The notes beneath the pieces were generated by a model. That model had not been told where the DNA came from and did no database searches. It saw nothing but the letters and a program-made list of their open reading frames with translations. From Rubrivivax sp. (GTDB lineage: Bacteria; Pseudomonadota; Gammaproteobacteria; Burkholderiales; Burkholderiaceae_C), in NCBI GenBank assembly GCA_027484825.1, contig JAIXSE010000015.1:368926-432925 (forward strand): DNA of 64,000 bases, given 5' to 3'. The position numbers and the translations under genes were made by a program. Of the stretch, positions 28,246 to 36,471 are shown one piece after another (position 1 is the first letter of the stretch; each line of letters begins with the position of its first letter).

Positions 28246-28776
28246 ATGACTGGACATTCTTCCCGCCTCCCGCTGGACATCGCACCCCACACCGTGGCTT
28301 TCACAGCGGCTTCCACCGGGGCTCACAACGGGGCCCCGATCACGCGGGACATCACGGCGGCCATTGCGGGGGACATTGCGCCTCGCGTCGCGCCTGATCT
28401 CCTACGCCACCAGGTCGTCAGCGCCGGTCACCGCCCCTTCCTCGTGTCGGCGCTGCTGCTCACAGTGGGTCTGGCTGGCTGCGCCACCGGCACCTGGACA
28501 CGTGACAACGCCACCCAGGCCGACCTGGACCGGGACACCTTCCACTGCCAGCGCGAGTCGGCACGCATGTATCCGACCCTGCCGCGCCAGGTGGCCTACG
28601 GCAACGGCAGCAGCGTGACCAAGTCGGTCTGCAAGACCCGGGGGAATGTTGAGACCTGCGAGGAACGCATCGTCGCCCCCATGACCTACACCGAGGACGA
28701 CAACGCAGGGCCACGCAGCCAGGCCTTCGACGCCTGCATGCGGGCCGAGGGCTATCGCTATCAAGAGGGGCGGTGA
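28246..28776 (+). CDS. Putative lipoprotein
   Basis: A protein of about 176 residues whose conserved part begins with a lipobox signal, FLVSALLLTVGLAGCATG, so the mature lipoprotein would start at Cys75. The mature part of about 100 residues holds four further Cys (FHCQRESARM, SVCKTRGNVETCEER, FDACMRAEGYRY), which could form two disulfides in the periplasm. I do not recognise a named family. The start is uncertain: the ATG at 28246 leaves an unusually long N-terminal extension, and an in-frame ATG at 28153 is also possible. Confidence 0.6.
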   Translation: MTGHSSRLPLDIAPHTVAFTAASTGAHNGAPITRDITAAIAGDIAPRVAPDLLRHQVVSAGHRPFLVSALLLTVGLAGCATGTWTRDNATQADLDRDTFHCQRESARMYPTLPRQVAYGNGSSVTKSVCKTRGNVETCEERIVAPMTYTEDDNAGPRSQAFDACMRAEGYRYQEGR

Positions 28777-28836
28777 GTCCGCGCCGACTGCTGGTCCATC
28801 CGGCGGTCAGCGGGGAGCATGACGGCATGCCCCCCT

Positions 28837-28902
28837 CAACCGGCACTCAACCCGCACTCAACCGCCATTCAACCGACGTTCAACCGGCGTTCAACCGGCG
28901 TA
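28837..28902. repeat. 11-bp tandem repeat across a stop codon
   Basis: Six copies of an 11-bp unit (consensus CAACCGGCGTT) run from 28837 to 28902 without gaps; copies near the gene are closest to each other. On the minus strand each copy contains GGTTGA, so the stop codon of the thioredoxin-like gene is repeated. Confidence 0.9.
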
Positions 28903-29559
28903 TTTGATCGAGCATCCATAGGGACGCGTATTCGCCTGCGACACCTTCTTGCCCGCCGCCAGTTCCGACAGCGCCACCTTGACGTAGGGCTCCGCCTTGG
29001 CGATGTCTTCCACCTTCGCGGTGGCGATGCTGTCGATGCCCCCCTTGTAGACCACTTGCCCCTGCGGGTTGATGATGAACAGGTGCGGTGAGGTCTGCGC
29101 CCCGTAGGCCTTACCCATCTGGCCGCTCGGGTCCAGCAGTGCGTTGGCGGGCGTGGCGCCACGCTGCTCATTGAGCTTGAGCGCGGTGGGGCCGTCGACA
29201 TGGCCCTGCTGGCCAGGAGCCGACGAGATCACCTGCAGCCAGACCACGCCCTTGGCGGCAGCCTCTTTCTGCAGCGACGGAATGTTGCCGCTGCCGTAAT
29301 GCTTCTTCACATAGGGGCAGTCGTGATTGGTCCACTCCAGCACCACCGTCTTGCCCTTGAGGCTGTCCAGGGTCACGGTCTTGCCGTCCGCGGCGGTCAC
29401 CGAGAACGCGGGCGCGGGCTGGTCGATCTGTGCCTGGGCCTGCACCTGGCCAGCGGTCAGCGCCAGCAGGGCCGCGCCGATGAGCCAACTGCGGCGGGCC
29501 CCGGAGCTGATCGAGGGGGCGGGGATGGCTGGAGCGAGGGTCGTGAAGAATGGCTTCAT
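28891..29559 (-). CDS. Thioredoxin-like/redoxin-domain periplasmic protein
   Basis: A 222-residue exported protein. Positively charged and hydrophobic residues up to about 43 form the signal, ending VQAQA. The mature part is an AhpC/TSA-like thioredoxin fold with NHDCPYVKKHY at the first active-site position. Only one Cys is in that motif; a second, in RPYGCSIKYAG, is close to the C-terminus. This pattern is known from thiol peroxidase-like proteins. It follows the DsbD-like gene on the same strand by 76 bp, so it may be its redox partner. The gene ends inside an 11-bp tandem repeat. Confidence 0.82.
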   Translation of the reverse strand: MKPFFTTLAPAIPAPSISSGARRSWLIGAALLALTAGQVQAQAQIDQPAPAFSVTAADGKTVTLDSLKGKTVVLEWTNHDCPYVKKHYGSGNIPSLQKEAAAKGVVWLQVISSAPGQQGHVDGPTALKLNEQRGATPANALLDPSGQMGKAYGAQTSPHLFIINPQGQVVYKGGIDSIATAKVEDIAKAEPYVKVALSELAAGKKVSQANTRPYGCSIKYAG

Positions 29560-29635
29560 GGGTCAGTCTCCGAAGAACGCGCGGTTTGCGCGGGATGAAA
29601 GAACGGGGGCCGGCGCGGGACGCGTCCGTTGCAAC

Positions 29636-31804
29636 TCAGGAGGACGATCCCTCCAGGGCCGAGGTGACGATGCCTGGCGTGAGCAGTTGCGGCAGTACCT
29701 GCGCCTCGTCACCGGACCCTGCCGGGAAGAACAGGTAGAGCGGCACCCCGCTGCGACCATGCTGCTTCAGCAACTCAGTGATGCGAGGGTCCTGGCGGGT
29801 CCAGTCGCCCTTGAGATAGGTGATGCCATGCGTCTGGAAGGCCGCCTTGACTTCGGGCGTGGACAGCGCCACCCGCTCGTTGACGAGGCAGGTGATGCAC
29901 CAGGCGGCGGTCAGGTTGACGAACACCGGTTTGCCCTGTGCCCGCAGCTCGGCCAGTCGCTCGGGGGAATAGGGCTCCTCGCCTGCATGGGCGGCATCCG
30001 CAGCGGCGGCCGGGCTGGCGCCCGCATCCGGGGCGACCATCGGCAAGAGCGCAAGGGCCCCGGCCACGGACACAAGCGCGGTGAGGCCACCGGCCCACTG
30101 GCCGCCACGGCCGGCGTTGCGACTGATGCCACGTGCCCACAGGGCCAGCGCGATCAGCCCCATGCCCGACAAGGCCAGGAGCACCCCCTGAGGTCCCGCC
30201 TGCTGGGCCAGCACCCAGACCAGCCAGATGGCCGCGCCGAACATCGGGAAGGCCAGGGCCTGCTTCAGCACATCCATCCAGCGACCCGGACGCGGCATGC
30301 GGCGCTGCAGGGCCGGCCAGCAGGCCAGCAGCAGATAGGGCAGAGCCAGGCCCAGGCCCAGCGCCATGAACACCGCCAGCAACTCCAGCGCAGGTTGCGC
30401 CAGGGCATAGGCCATGGCCGCTCCCATGAAGGGCGCGGTGCAAGGCGTGGCCACCACGGTGGCCAGCACGCCGGTGAAGAAACTCCCCACCAGACCGCCG
30501 CGACTGGCGAGCCCCTGGCCGATGCCGGCCAGGCCTGCGCCCATCTGCACAAGGCCCGCCAGCGATAGACCCAGCACAAACATCAGCCAGGCCAGCAGCA
30601 GCACGAAGAGCGGCGAATGGAACTGGAACCCCCATCCCACGCTGGCACCGGCGCCGCGCAGCACCAGCAGAACGGCCACCAGTGCGCCGAAGGCCACCAG
30701 CACGCCGGCGGTGTAGGCCAGACCCTGGCGACGATGCTCGCGGCTGTCGCCATGCAGGAAGCTCAGCGCCTTGATGGCCAGCACTGGGAAGACGCAGGGC
30801 ATCAGGTTCAGGATCAGGCCGCCGACCAGGGCCAGCCCTACCGCCGCCCAGAGGCTGAGCGAGGCAGCACTGCCCAATGCGGGGTCGCCGGATGCGGCAG
30901 TGTCGGTCCCCGCAGAAGGACTGCGGGTCGCGGCACCGGCCACGCCGTCCACCTTCGCCGAGACCGACCAGGCCTGCGTGCCGATCAGCAGCAGTCCGTC
31001 CATCGTCTGACCGGCGCGCGCGGGCTGCTCACCCACTGGCATGCGCAGTTGCCACTGACCGTCCGCCTGGCTCAGCTGCGGTTTGGCGGCATGCTGGATG
31101 CGGCCCCAGTCCTGGGGCAGGAACAGGGTCTTGTCGGGATCCGGGGGGCTTGTCTTGGAGCCGTCCACCGGCCAGCGGATCAGCAGGTCCTGGTTCTGCA
31201 AGGTCGCCTGGACCGGCATCGGCGCAGCGGTGGGCAAGGCCTTCCTCGCTGCGTCCAGCACTGCGGCGTCGCCCGATGCGGTGGACTGCGCGGCCACAGG
31301 CAGTTGCAAGGCCAGGGTGGCCTGCTGAGGAATGCAGGACTCGCGGCAGACCAGCCAGGTAGCTTCGGCCTGCAACTGAACGGTCGTGCCCGGCTTCAGG
31401 CTGGCGGGCAGCTTGAGCTCGGTCAGCAGGACGGTCTGGTTCTCGTAGCCGTAGTTGGTGATGGGGCCGACGTCGAATCGTTGCGGGGTCGGCCAGAGGA
31501 TGTCGCTGGCTTGAGCGCCTTCGGGCAGCGTCCATTGCAGGCTGGTGGGTTGACCGGAGTCCCCCGGATTGCGCCAGTAGGTGTGCCAATGCGGTGCGAT
31601 GCGCTGCTCCAGACCCAGCAGCAATGTCTGGCCGGGTTGCACCGAGCGGGCAGCGGACAGCAGGCGCACGCTCACCTCTTCGGTGGAGGAGCGGTCGGAC
31701 AGCACAGTGGCAGACGCCGCGGTGGGTGCCACCGCGGCAGGGGATTGCGCCGACACCATCCATGGGGTCGACGCCAGTAACAAGGTGATCAGACAAGCGC
31801 GCAT
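29636..31804 (-). CDS. DsbD/ScsB-like thiol:disulfide interchange protein
   Basis: A 722-residue inner-membrane electron carrier that brings reducing power to the periplasm. After a signal peptide (residues 1-19) comes a DsbD-N-like domain with CRESCIPQ. About eight transmembrane helices follow and carry the paired cysteines in LMPCVFPVLAIK and ATPCTAPFMG. The C-terminal thioredoxin domain has AAWCITCLVNE. All three redox centres are therefore present. The length and N-terminal domain are closer to ScsB-type proteins than to E. coli DsbD. It is probably co-transcribed with the thioredoxin-like gene downstream. Confidence 0.9.
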   Translation of the reverse strand: MRACLITLLLASTPWMVSAQSPAAVAPTAASATVLSDRSSTEEVSVRLLSAARSVQPGQTLLLGLEQRIAPHWHTYWRNPGDSGQPTSLQWTLPEGAQASDILWPTPQRFDVGPITNYGYENQTVLLTELKLPASLKPGTTVQLQAEATWLVCRESCIPQQATLALQLPVAAQSTASGDAAVLDAARKALPTAAPMPVQATLQNQDLLIRWPVDGSKTSPPDPDKTLFLPQDWGRIQHAAKPQLSQADGQWQLRMPVGEQPARAGQTMDGLLLIGTQAWSVSAKVDGVAGAATRSPSAGTDTAASGDPALGSAASLSLWAAVGLALVGGLILNLMPCVFPVLAIKALSFLHGDSREHRRQGLAYTAGVLVAFGALVAVLLVLRGAGASVGWGFQFHSPLFVLLLAWLMFVLGLSLAGLVQMGAGLAGIGQGLASRGGLVGSFFTGVLATVVATPCTAPFMGAAMAYALAQPALELLAVFMALGLGLALPYLLLACWPALQRRMPRPGRWMDVLKQALAFPMFGAAIWLVWVLAQQAGPQGVLLALSGMGLIALALWARGISRNAGRGGQWAGGLTALVSVAGALALLPMVAPDAGASPAAAADAAHAGEEPYSPERLAELRAQGKPVFVNLTAAWCITCLVNERVALSTPEVKAAFQTHGITYLKGDWTRQDPRITELLKQHGRSGVPLYLFFPAGSGDEAQVLPQLLTPGIVTSALEGSSS

Positions 31805-32438
31805 GGCCGCGATGCTAGGGGCAGGGCGGTGTCCTCACAAGCGCTGAGGGCACTGGCGGGTACGAGGTTTCCTGAGGATGGCGTTGATCAAACCGAAGCG
31901 AAGCAGCGATCACAGCTCATGGCTCATTGACGAGAGTCTCCTTGTTTCCTTACTTCCAGATTGGCGGAAAACCCGTGATGTGGAAAGCACGGCAGTCTGG
32001 TGATCGGAGATTGGCTGTCACGCGACATCCGTGACGCGCCAAGAAAAGCCGAGAGTTGCTGAAGAGGTCGAGAACCCGCTTGCGGGCGGCGAATTGCGCG
32101 AGGTGCTTCAGAAACGGCACAAATCCGGGGTCGACGCACTTGGGCGGCCCGTTGTCCGCGAAACGCCCGGGAATGGCGTCGAAAAAACGTCGACACCCAG
32201 AAGGCGGCACGTCAGTCCACCCGGCGCCCGTCGAGGCCGAGTCGGAAAAATGGTGCCGAAAACGTCGACACCTGCGCAACGACCATCGATCCGAAAGATG
32301 AGCGCCAAAAAAACGCTGAGATCCAAAATGCGCCGAGACTTTCAAGCGCTCGTCGACAGCGAAAAAATGGGCAGACCCTGCCAATCCCCGACAGAGTTCG
32401 GTTGCAGCGCAAAGTCCGATCAGCGTCGGCGCCGCCGC
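31805..32438. other. Intergenic region with GTCGAC words
   Basis: About 630 bp, less GC-rich than its surroundings. It holds four GTCGAC sites (32130, 32189, 32264, 32352), two of them in a shared context of an A-run followed by ACGTCGACACC. Open frames cross it (for example minus 31950-32384) but show no family resemblance or Shine-Dalgarno sequence. The promoter of the DsbD-like gene should lie near 31805-31900. It could be a decayed mobile or repeat element. Confidence 0.4.
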
Positions 32439-32885
32439 TCAGCCATTTGGAATATCCGGCTCCACCAATTGCGTCAGCAACTGAAGCGATTCCTGCCAGC
32501 CCAGATGACAGGCCTCCGGCGGGATCATTTCCGGAATGCCTTCCTGCGTCACACTCAGCTCGGTGCCGCAGAACACCGCCTTGAACACCACGGTGGTGAT
32601 CATCTGACCGGGCAGATTCGTGTCGTCAAACTGGCTGCTGTAGCGAAGGCACGCACCGGGGTTCACCTCCAGATACTCCCCGCCGAAGCTGTGCACCGCC
32701 TGGCCGGCGAAGTTGGTGAAGGACATGCGCCAGCGGCCTCCGACGCGCGCGTCCATTTCATGCACCTCACCGACGAAGCCGTGTGGCGGCAGCCACTTGT
32801 TCATGGCCAGCGGATCGGTGAATGCGCGAAAGAGGCGCTCCGGCGGCGCCTTGATGACACGATGAAGATGGATGGTGTGGGGCAT
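32439..32885 (-). CDS. SRPBCC/AHSA1-like protein
   Basis: A 148-residue single-domain protein of the START/AHSA1 superfamily. The start HRVIKAPPERLFRAFTDPLAMNKWLPP and the end CHLGWQESLQLLTQLVEP are typical. Such proteins bind small hydrophobic ligands or proteins; the ligand here is unknown. It stands alone, with a terminator from the upstream gene about 100 bp before it. Confidence 0.88.
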   Translation of the reverse strand: MPHTIHLHRVIKAPPERLFRAFTDPLAMNKWLPPHGFVGEVHEMDARVGGRWRMSFTNFAGQAVHSFGGEYLEVNPGACLRYSSQFDDTNLPGQMITTVVFKAVFCGTELSVTQEGIPEMIPPEACHLGWQESLQLLTQLVEPDIPNG

Positions 32886-32981
32886 GCTGTCTCCGTCCGG
32901 TGTTGTGCTCCCGGGCTCGGTGACACCGGGATGGCGGCCGATTCCAGAGGCTGTGGATCCACCTTAGCGGCTGGCTTTGAC

Positions 32982-33008
32982 AAAAAGAAGGCGGGTCAGC
33001 CCGCCCTT
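32982..33008 (-). terminator. Rho-independent terminator
   Basis: GGCGGG (32990-32995) pairs with CCCGCC (33000-33005) over a TCAG loop. On the minus strand it is followed by TTCTTTTTG. It ends transcription of the royal-jelly-family gene, whose stop is at 33069. Confidence 0.75.
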
Positions 33009-33068
33009 GCCTTGTCCGGTTCAGCGTCGCCACCCTGACGTACAGCGCATGCCCGCTGCATCAGCGCA

Positions 33069-34277
33069 TTACGGTTTGGTCCCTGCGCCGATCCATGCCC
33101 GCATCACGCGGTAAGGCGGTCGACCTTCATCCGCGCCGCCGGTGAAGGCAGGCGTCTTGTAGAGCTGATTCACCGAGATGTAGAGCCAGTCTCCGTCGAA
33201 GTGATGCACGCTGTCCGGCCAGTCCAGACGCGGGTCCCGCACCAGTGGCTGCGGGTGGCCGCGCGCGTCGAGCTGGTCGATCCCGGATTCGTTCAGGTTG
33301 GTGAAGAAATGACGGCCGTCTGCGGTGGTGGCAGCGCCGTCGGACACGGGTTTGTCACCCACGGTGCGGATGGCCGCAGCCGTACTGGCGTCGCTCACAC
33401 CGGGCCTGAGCAGCGCAGCAGGCACGGCATACCAGCGCAGACCATTCATGGCGCCGAAGAACACCGTCTTGCGGTCCGCCGACAAGGTGATGGGGTTGAC
33501 GCCGACCTGGGCTGGAGCACCCTGGAACTGGATGGGCTTTCCGCCGATCTCCATGCGTGCATGAGGGTCCGCCTGCAGGGACACATGGCCGCTGAAGCGA
33601 CGCGCCTGCCCGGTGACGGTATTGACCGCAATCAGGCCTGGCTTGGCGATGTCCGCGAGGTAGACCCAGCCGTCGACCTCATCAACTGCCAGGTCCTGCA
33701 CGAAGCTTCCCTTGGGCGCGATGTCCGCCGGCAGCTCGATGCGCTGCAACTGCTTGCCGCTACGGATGTCGAAGCTCCACAGGCGGGTCTTGCCCAGTTG
33801 CAGGCCCATGTCGATGACCCACAAACGACCACGGTGGTCGGCCTGCAGGCCCAGCGGGCTGTCGATGCGGTCGTCGGAGGGGCTGCCGGTGCCGCGCTGC
33901 AGGGCGGTGCTGGGCCAGGGTCGATATTGGTTGAGGCCGGTGATCTCGATGAGCTGCGCATCGGCCGGGGCCCCGAGGGGATGCACCGTCGCAAACAGTC
34001 GGCCGCCGGCAGCTGGCGCCACGTTGCCGGGACGGATCGGCAGTTCGGCAACCACTTCCAGATCACCCGGCTGCTGGGCCATGGCCTGGGTCGCAGAGAG
34101 CCCCAGCACAACGCCAAGGCTGACGCCAAATGCAACGCTCAGTGCGGCACTGCGCAGGGTTTGACGCCAACGCGAGATGCAGCGGATGTAAGGAAACGGA
34201 GAGGGAGAGGGAAACGGACGGGGAAGGGGGGAATATACGCCGGCCGGACGGCACCGCAGCGAGGAAGGAGTCAGCAT
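33069..34277 (-). CDS. Major royal jelly/SMP-30-like beta-propeller protein
   Basis: A secreted protein of about 402 residues. The signal (SAALSVAFGVSLGVVLGLSATQAMA) ends near residue 70, so either the N-terminus is long or the true start is a codon I cannot identify; in-frame ATGs are at 34277 and 34316. The mature part has the MRJP/yellow-family pattern (LGLQADHRGRLWVIDMGLQ; GVNPITLSADRKTVFFGAMNGLRWYAVP; DSVHHFDGDWLYISVNQL), a six-bladed propeller. Bacterial members are presumed lactonase-like or ligand-binding; the function is unknown. Confidence 0.82.
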   Translation of the reverse strand: MLTPSSLRCRPAGVYSPLPRPFPSPSPFPYIRCISRWRQTLRSAALSVAFGVSLGVVLGLSATQAMAQQPGDLEVVAELPIRPGNVAPAAGGRLFATVHPLGAPADAQLIEITGLNQYRPWPSTALQRGTGSPSDDRIDSPLGLQADHRGRLWVIDMGLQLGKTRLWSFDIRSGKQLQRIELPADIAPKGSFVQDLAVDEVDGWVYLADIAKPGLIAVNTVTGQARRFSGHVSLQADPHARMEIGGKPIQFQGAPAQVGVNPITLSADRKTVFFGAMNGLRWYAVPAALLRPGVSDASTAAAIRTVGDKPVSDGAATTADGRHFFTNLNESGIDQLDARGHPQPLVRDPRLDWPDSVHHFDGDWLYISVNQLYKTPAFTGGADEGRPPYRVMRAWIGAGTKP

Positions 34278-34382
34278 GGAACAGGCCCAGGAACCGAGGA
34301 GGCCCGCAGTCTGCAAGCCTTCCTCGTTTCGATGAACCTGGTGAGCGTTGAACCTCTTTCAATCAAACATTGAGAACCGAAC

Positions 34383-34402
34383 GCGGCCTGCTCGCCAGGC
34401 CG
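34383..34402 (-). terminator. Hairpin downstream of the peroxiredoxin gene
   Basis: A perfect 8-bp stem GCGGCCTG/CAGGCCGC with a short loop lies 10 bp past the peroxiredoxin stop. The T-rich run after it on the minus strand is poor, so termination strength is uncertain. Confidence 0.5.
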
Positions 34403-34411
34403 CGCCAACCC

Positions 34412-35062
34412 TCATGCCGGTGTGCGACGCGGCAGCGAGGTGTAGCGCAGATACGGGCGCACCGCTTCCCAGCCTTGCGGGAATTTCTGCTTCAACACGT
34501 CCGGGTCCTGCAGTGAAGGCACGATCACCACATCGTCCCCTTCCTTCCAGTTGGCCGGCGTGGCCACGCTGTGATGGTCAGTGAGTTGCAGGGAGTCGAT
34601 CACCCGCAGGATTTCGTCAAAGTTGCGACCGGTCGACGCCGGATAGGTGATGATCAGCCGGATCTTTTTCTGCGGATCAATCACGAACACCGACCGCACT
34701 GTGGCGGTGGTGCTGGCCTGCGGATGAATCAGGTCGTAGAGCTGCGACACCTTGCGGTCGGCATCCGCCAGGATCGGAAAGTTGACCTCGGTGTTCTGCG
34801 TGTCGTTGATGTCGGCCACCCAACGCTGGTGCGACTCCACCGGGTCGACCGACAGCGCAATCACCTTGGTGTTGCGGCGCGCAAAGTCGTCCTTGAGCTT
34901 GGCGGTGGTGCCCAGTTCCGTGGTGCAGACGGGTGTGAAGTCCGCGGGATGCGAGAACAGCACACCCCAGTGGTCGCCCAGCCAGTCATGGAAGCGGATG
35001 GGACCTTCGGTCGAGGCTTGTTCGAAATCAGGGGCGGTATCGCCCAGGCGCAGCGTGGCCAT
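34412..35062 (-). CDS. 1-Cys peroxiredoxin (Prx6 type)
   Basis: A 216-residue peroxidase that reduces hydrogen peroxide and organic hydroperoxides. The peroxidatic Cys46 is in SHPADFTPVCTTELG, and no other cysteine is present, as in the 1-Cys Prx6 group. The conserved Arg region (TVRSVFVIDPQKKIRLII) and the long C-terminal domain (YPASTGRNFDEILRVIDSLQ) fit that group. It lies 74 bp after the alpha/beta hydrolase gene on the same strand, so co-transcription with mop and the hydrolase is possible. Confidence 0.93.
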   Translation of the reverse strand: MATLRLGDTAPDFEQASTEGPIRFHDWLGDHWGVLFSHPADFTPVCTTELGTTAKLKDDFARRNTKVIALSVDPVESHQRWVADINDTQNTEVNFPILADADRKVSQLYDLIHPQASTTATVRSVFVIDPQKKIRLIITYPASTGRNFDEILRVIDSLQLTDHHSVATPANWKEGDDVVIVPSLQDPDVLKQKFPQGWEAVRPYLRYTSLPRRTPA

Positions 35063-35136
35063 GTGAGTCTCCGTGAATCAGAAGAAGGGGGTGGAAGGGG
35101 AGAGGGGCGCTTGAACGGGGACGACGAGCCCGGTCC

Positions 35137-35832
35137 TCAGATCGAAAACGACCATTCGAGGATGCTGGCCCGCTCCGGTCGACGGGCCCGCGCGGCACGC
35201 GCCCGGGCCGCTTCCACCCAGCGCTTGGCCAGTGGGAAGGGGCCGAAGCCGGACTCGGCATTGATGTGGCCGACCAGACCCAGATTGCTGTAGCTGCTGC
35301 CCCAGCGGGTGGCCCAGCGCAGCGCGCTGGCCGCGCTCATCCACGGGTCGTTCTGGCTGGCGATCAGGGCCGTCGGGCAGGGCAGCCTCTGATGGGGCAG
35401 CCGCTCGGACAGGCCGAACTTCTCAGGCTCGGCCGGGGCCACCAGCAGGGCCTCGCGAATGGGGGCGTCGGGATGCTGCTGCAGGAAATGCGCCAGGGCC
35501 AGGCAGCCGAAGCTGTGGGCCACGGCCACCCATTCGCCTTCGCCGGCATGGTCCAGCCGCGTCTGGATGCGCTCGGCCCAGCGCTCCAGGTCCGGCTGGC
35601 TGAAGTCGCGCTGCCGCACGCGGTGAGCGTCCCGGTATTGCTGCTCCAGCCAGGTCTGCCAATGCGCGGAGCCGCTGTCATGCAGCCCCGGGATGATCAG
35701 CAGCCGGGGCGCGTCACTGCGGGTCTTGCCCGCCAGACGAGCCGCGGGCAGCGGATTCAGGCCGCCGCCACTGATGGCGGCTGCAGCGGCTGGGTCGGCC
35801 GCATCGGCATTCCGGGGATGGAGGACAGCCAT
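35137..35832 (-). CDS. RBBP9/YdeN-like alpha/beta hydrolase
   Basis: A serine hydrolase of 231 residues. The strand LLIIPGLHDSGSAHWQTWLE, the nucleophile elbow VAHSFGC, the acid region ASQNDPWMS and the His in GHINAESGFGPFP are the family pattern. The first 40 residues are variable and may be overcalled. A second member lies at 54859. Substrates of the family are poorly known. It follows the Mop gene by 10 bp. Confidence 0.88.
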   Translation of the reverse strand: MAVLHPRNADAADPAAAAAISGGGLNPLPAARLAGKTRSDAPRLLIIPGLHDSGSAHWQTWLEQQYRDAHRVRQRDFSQPDLERWAERIQTRLDHAGEGEWVAVAHSFGCLALAHFLQQHPDAPIREALLVAPAEPEKFGLSERLPHQRLPCPTALIASQNDPWMSAASALRWATRWGSSYSNLGLVGHINAESGFGPFPLAKRWVEAARARAARARRPERASILEWSFSI

Positions 35833-35842
35833 GGCGTTCTCC

Positions 35843-36061
35843 TCAGAGGGTGGCCAGCGAGACTTCAGTGGACTTCACCAGGGCCACCACTTCCTTGCCC
35901 ACCGTCAGGTTGAGTTCCTTGACCGACCGGGTGGTGATGACCGAGGTGACCACCAGGCCGGCAGACGTCTGCACGTCGACCTCGGAGACGACCGGGCCTT
36001 CGATGATTTCCTTGATGGTGCCGCGGAACTGGTTGCGGACATTGATCGCGCTGATGCTCAT
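35843..36061 (-). CDS. Mop-type molybdate-binding (TOBE) protein
   Basis: A 72-residue single TOBE/Mop domain (MSISAINVRNQFRGTIKEII; SVITTRSVKELNLTVGKEVVALVKSTEV). Mop proteins assemble as hexamers and bind molybdate in the cytoplasm for storage or homeostasis. The start is set by GGAG shortly before the ATG at 36061 and by homologue length; the longer in-frame reading upstream is not used. No molybdate transporter is in the window. Confidence 0.9.
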   Translation of the reverse strand: MSISAINVRNQFRGTIKEIIEGPVVSEVDVQTSAGLVVTSVITTRSVKELNLTVGKEVVALVKSTEVSLATL

Positions 36062-36471
36062 GACTGGGCTCCGAAAAGATGGGCTCAGCTTAGGCACCCC
36101 CCTAGTGAGCACCAACGAAGGCTTTGGTCCAACTTCATGCGGCCAACGCATAAGGCATCGGTGGAGCGAGGGAGCCCGGCCTGCGTCGACCGCGTTTTTC
36201 CGGCGCGACGTCGACACACCGATGGCAAGGGCGCATCAGACGCATCAGGGCGGTTTATCAACAGGTCCACCCACAGGGTTGTCCACAAGGTCAGCCACAG
36301 GGTTGTCCACAAGCCCCCAGCCCACGGACACGCGCGGTTAAGCGGCGGTAAAGACCCACCCTGTTGAGGAATCACCCTGAACGACTGTCACGCAGGCCCG
36401 TGCACAATCCCTTTGGGCCGCGCTTTGGGCTTCCCGGGCGCAATCGATTGCCACCGCATCTTCTCCTCCCC
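36062..36471. other. Intergenic region with DnaA-box-like tandem words
   Basis: About 410 bp between mop (minus) and the nuclease gene (plus). It carries two GTCGAC sites near 36185 and 36210 and three DnaA-box-like nonamers spaced 24 bp apart (see the repeat entry). It should also hold the two divergent promoters. Confidence 0.5.
36255..36311. repeat. 24-bp iteron-like repeats with DnaA-box-like cores
   Basis: TTATCAACA at 36255, TTGTCCACA at 36279 and TTGTCCACA at 36303 have the same orientation with exactly 24-bp spacing. The sequence between the words (GGTC-CCACAGGG) is partly repeated as well. TTGTCCACA is the DnaA-box form known from GC-rich bacteria. Confidence 0.7.

Noticed and set aside
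23250..28397. 1715-codon open frame on the plus strand opposite the GGDEF protein
   Set aside because: It is antisense to a gene with many clear domains and its product is Arg/Gln/His-rich without any family resemblance. High GC content keeps such antisense frames open.
28837..28902. Tandem repeat considered as a CRISPR array
   Set aside because: The 11-bp units are contiguous without spacers.
31950..32384. 144-codon minus-strand frame in the intergenic region upstream of the AHSA1-like gene
   Set aside because: No family resemblance or ribosome-binding site; the region looks like repeats or a gene remnant.
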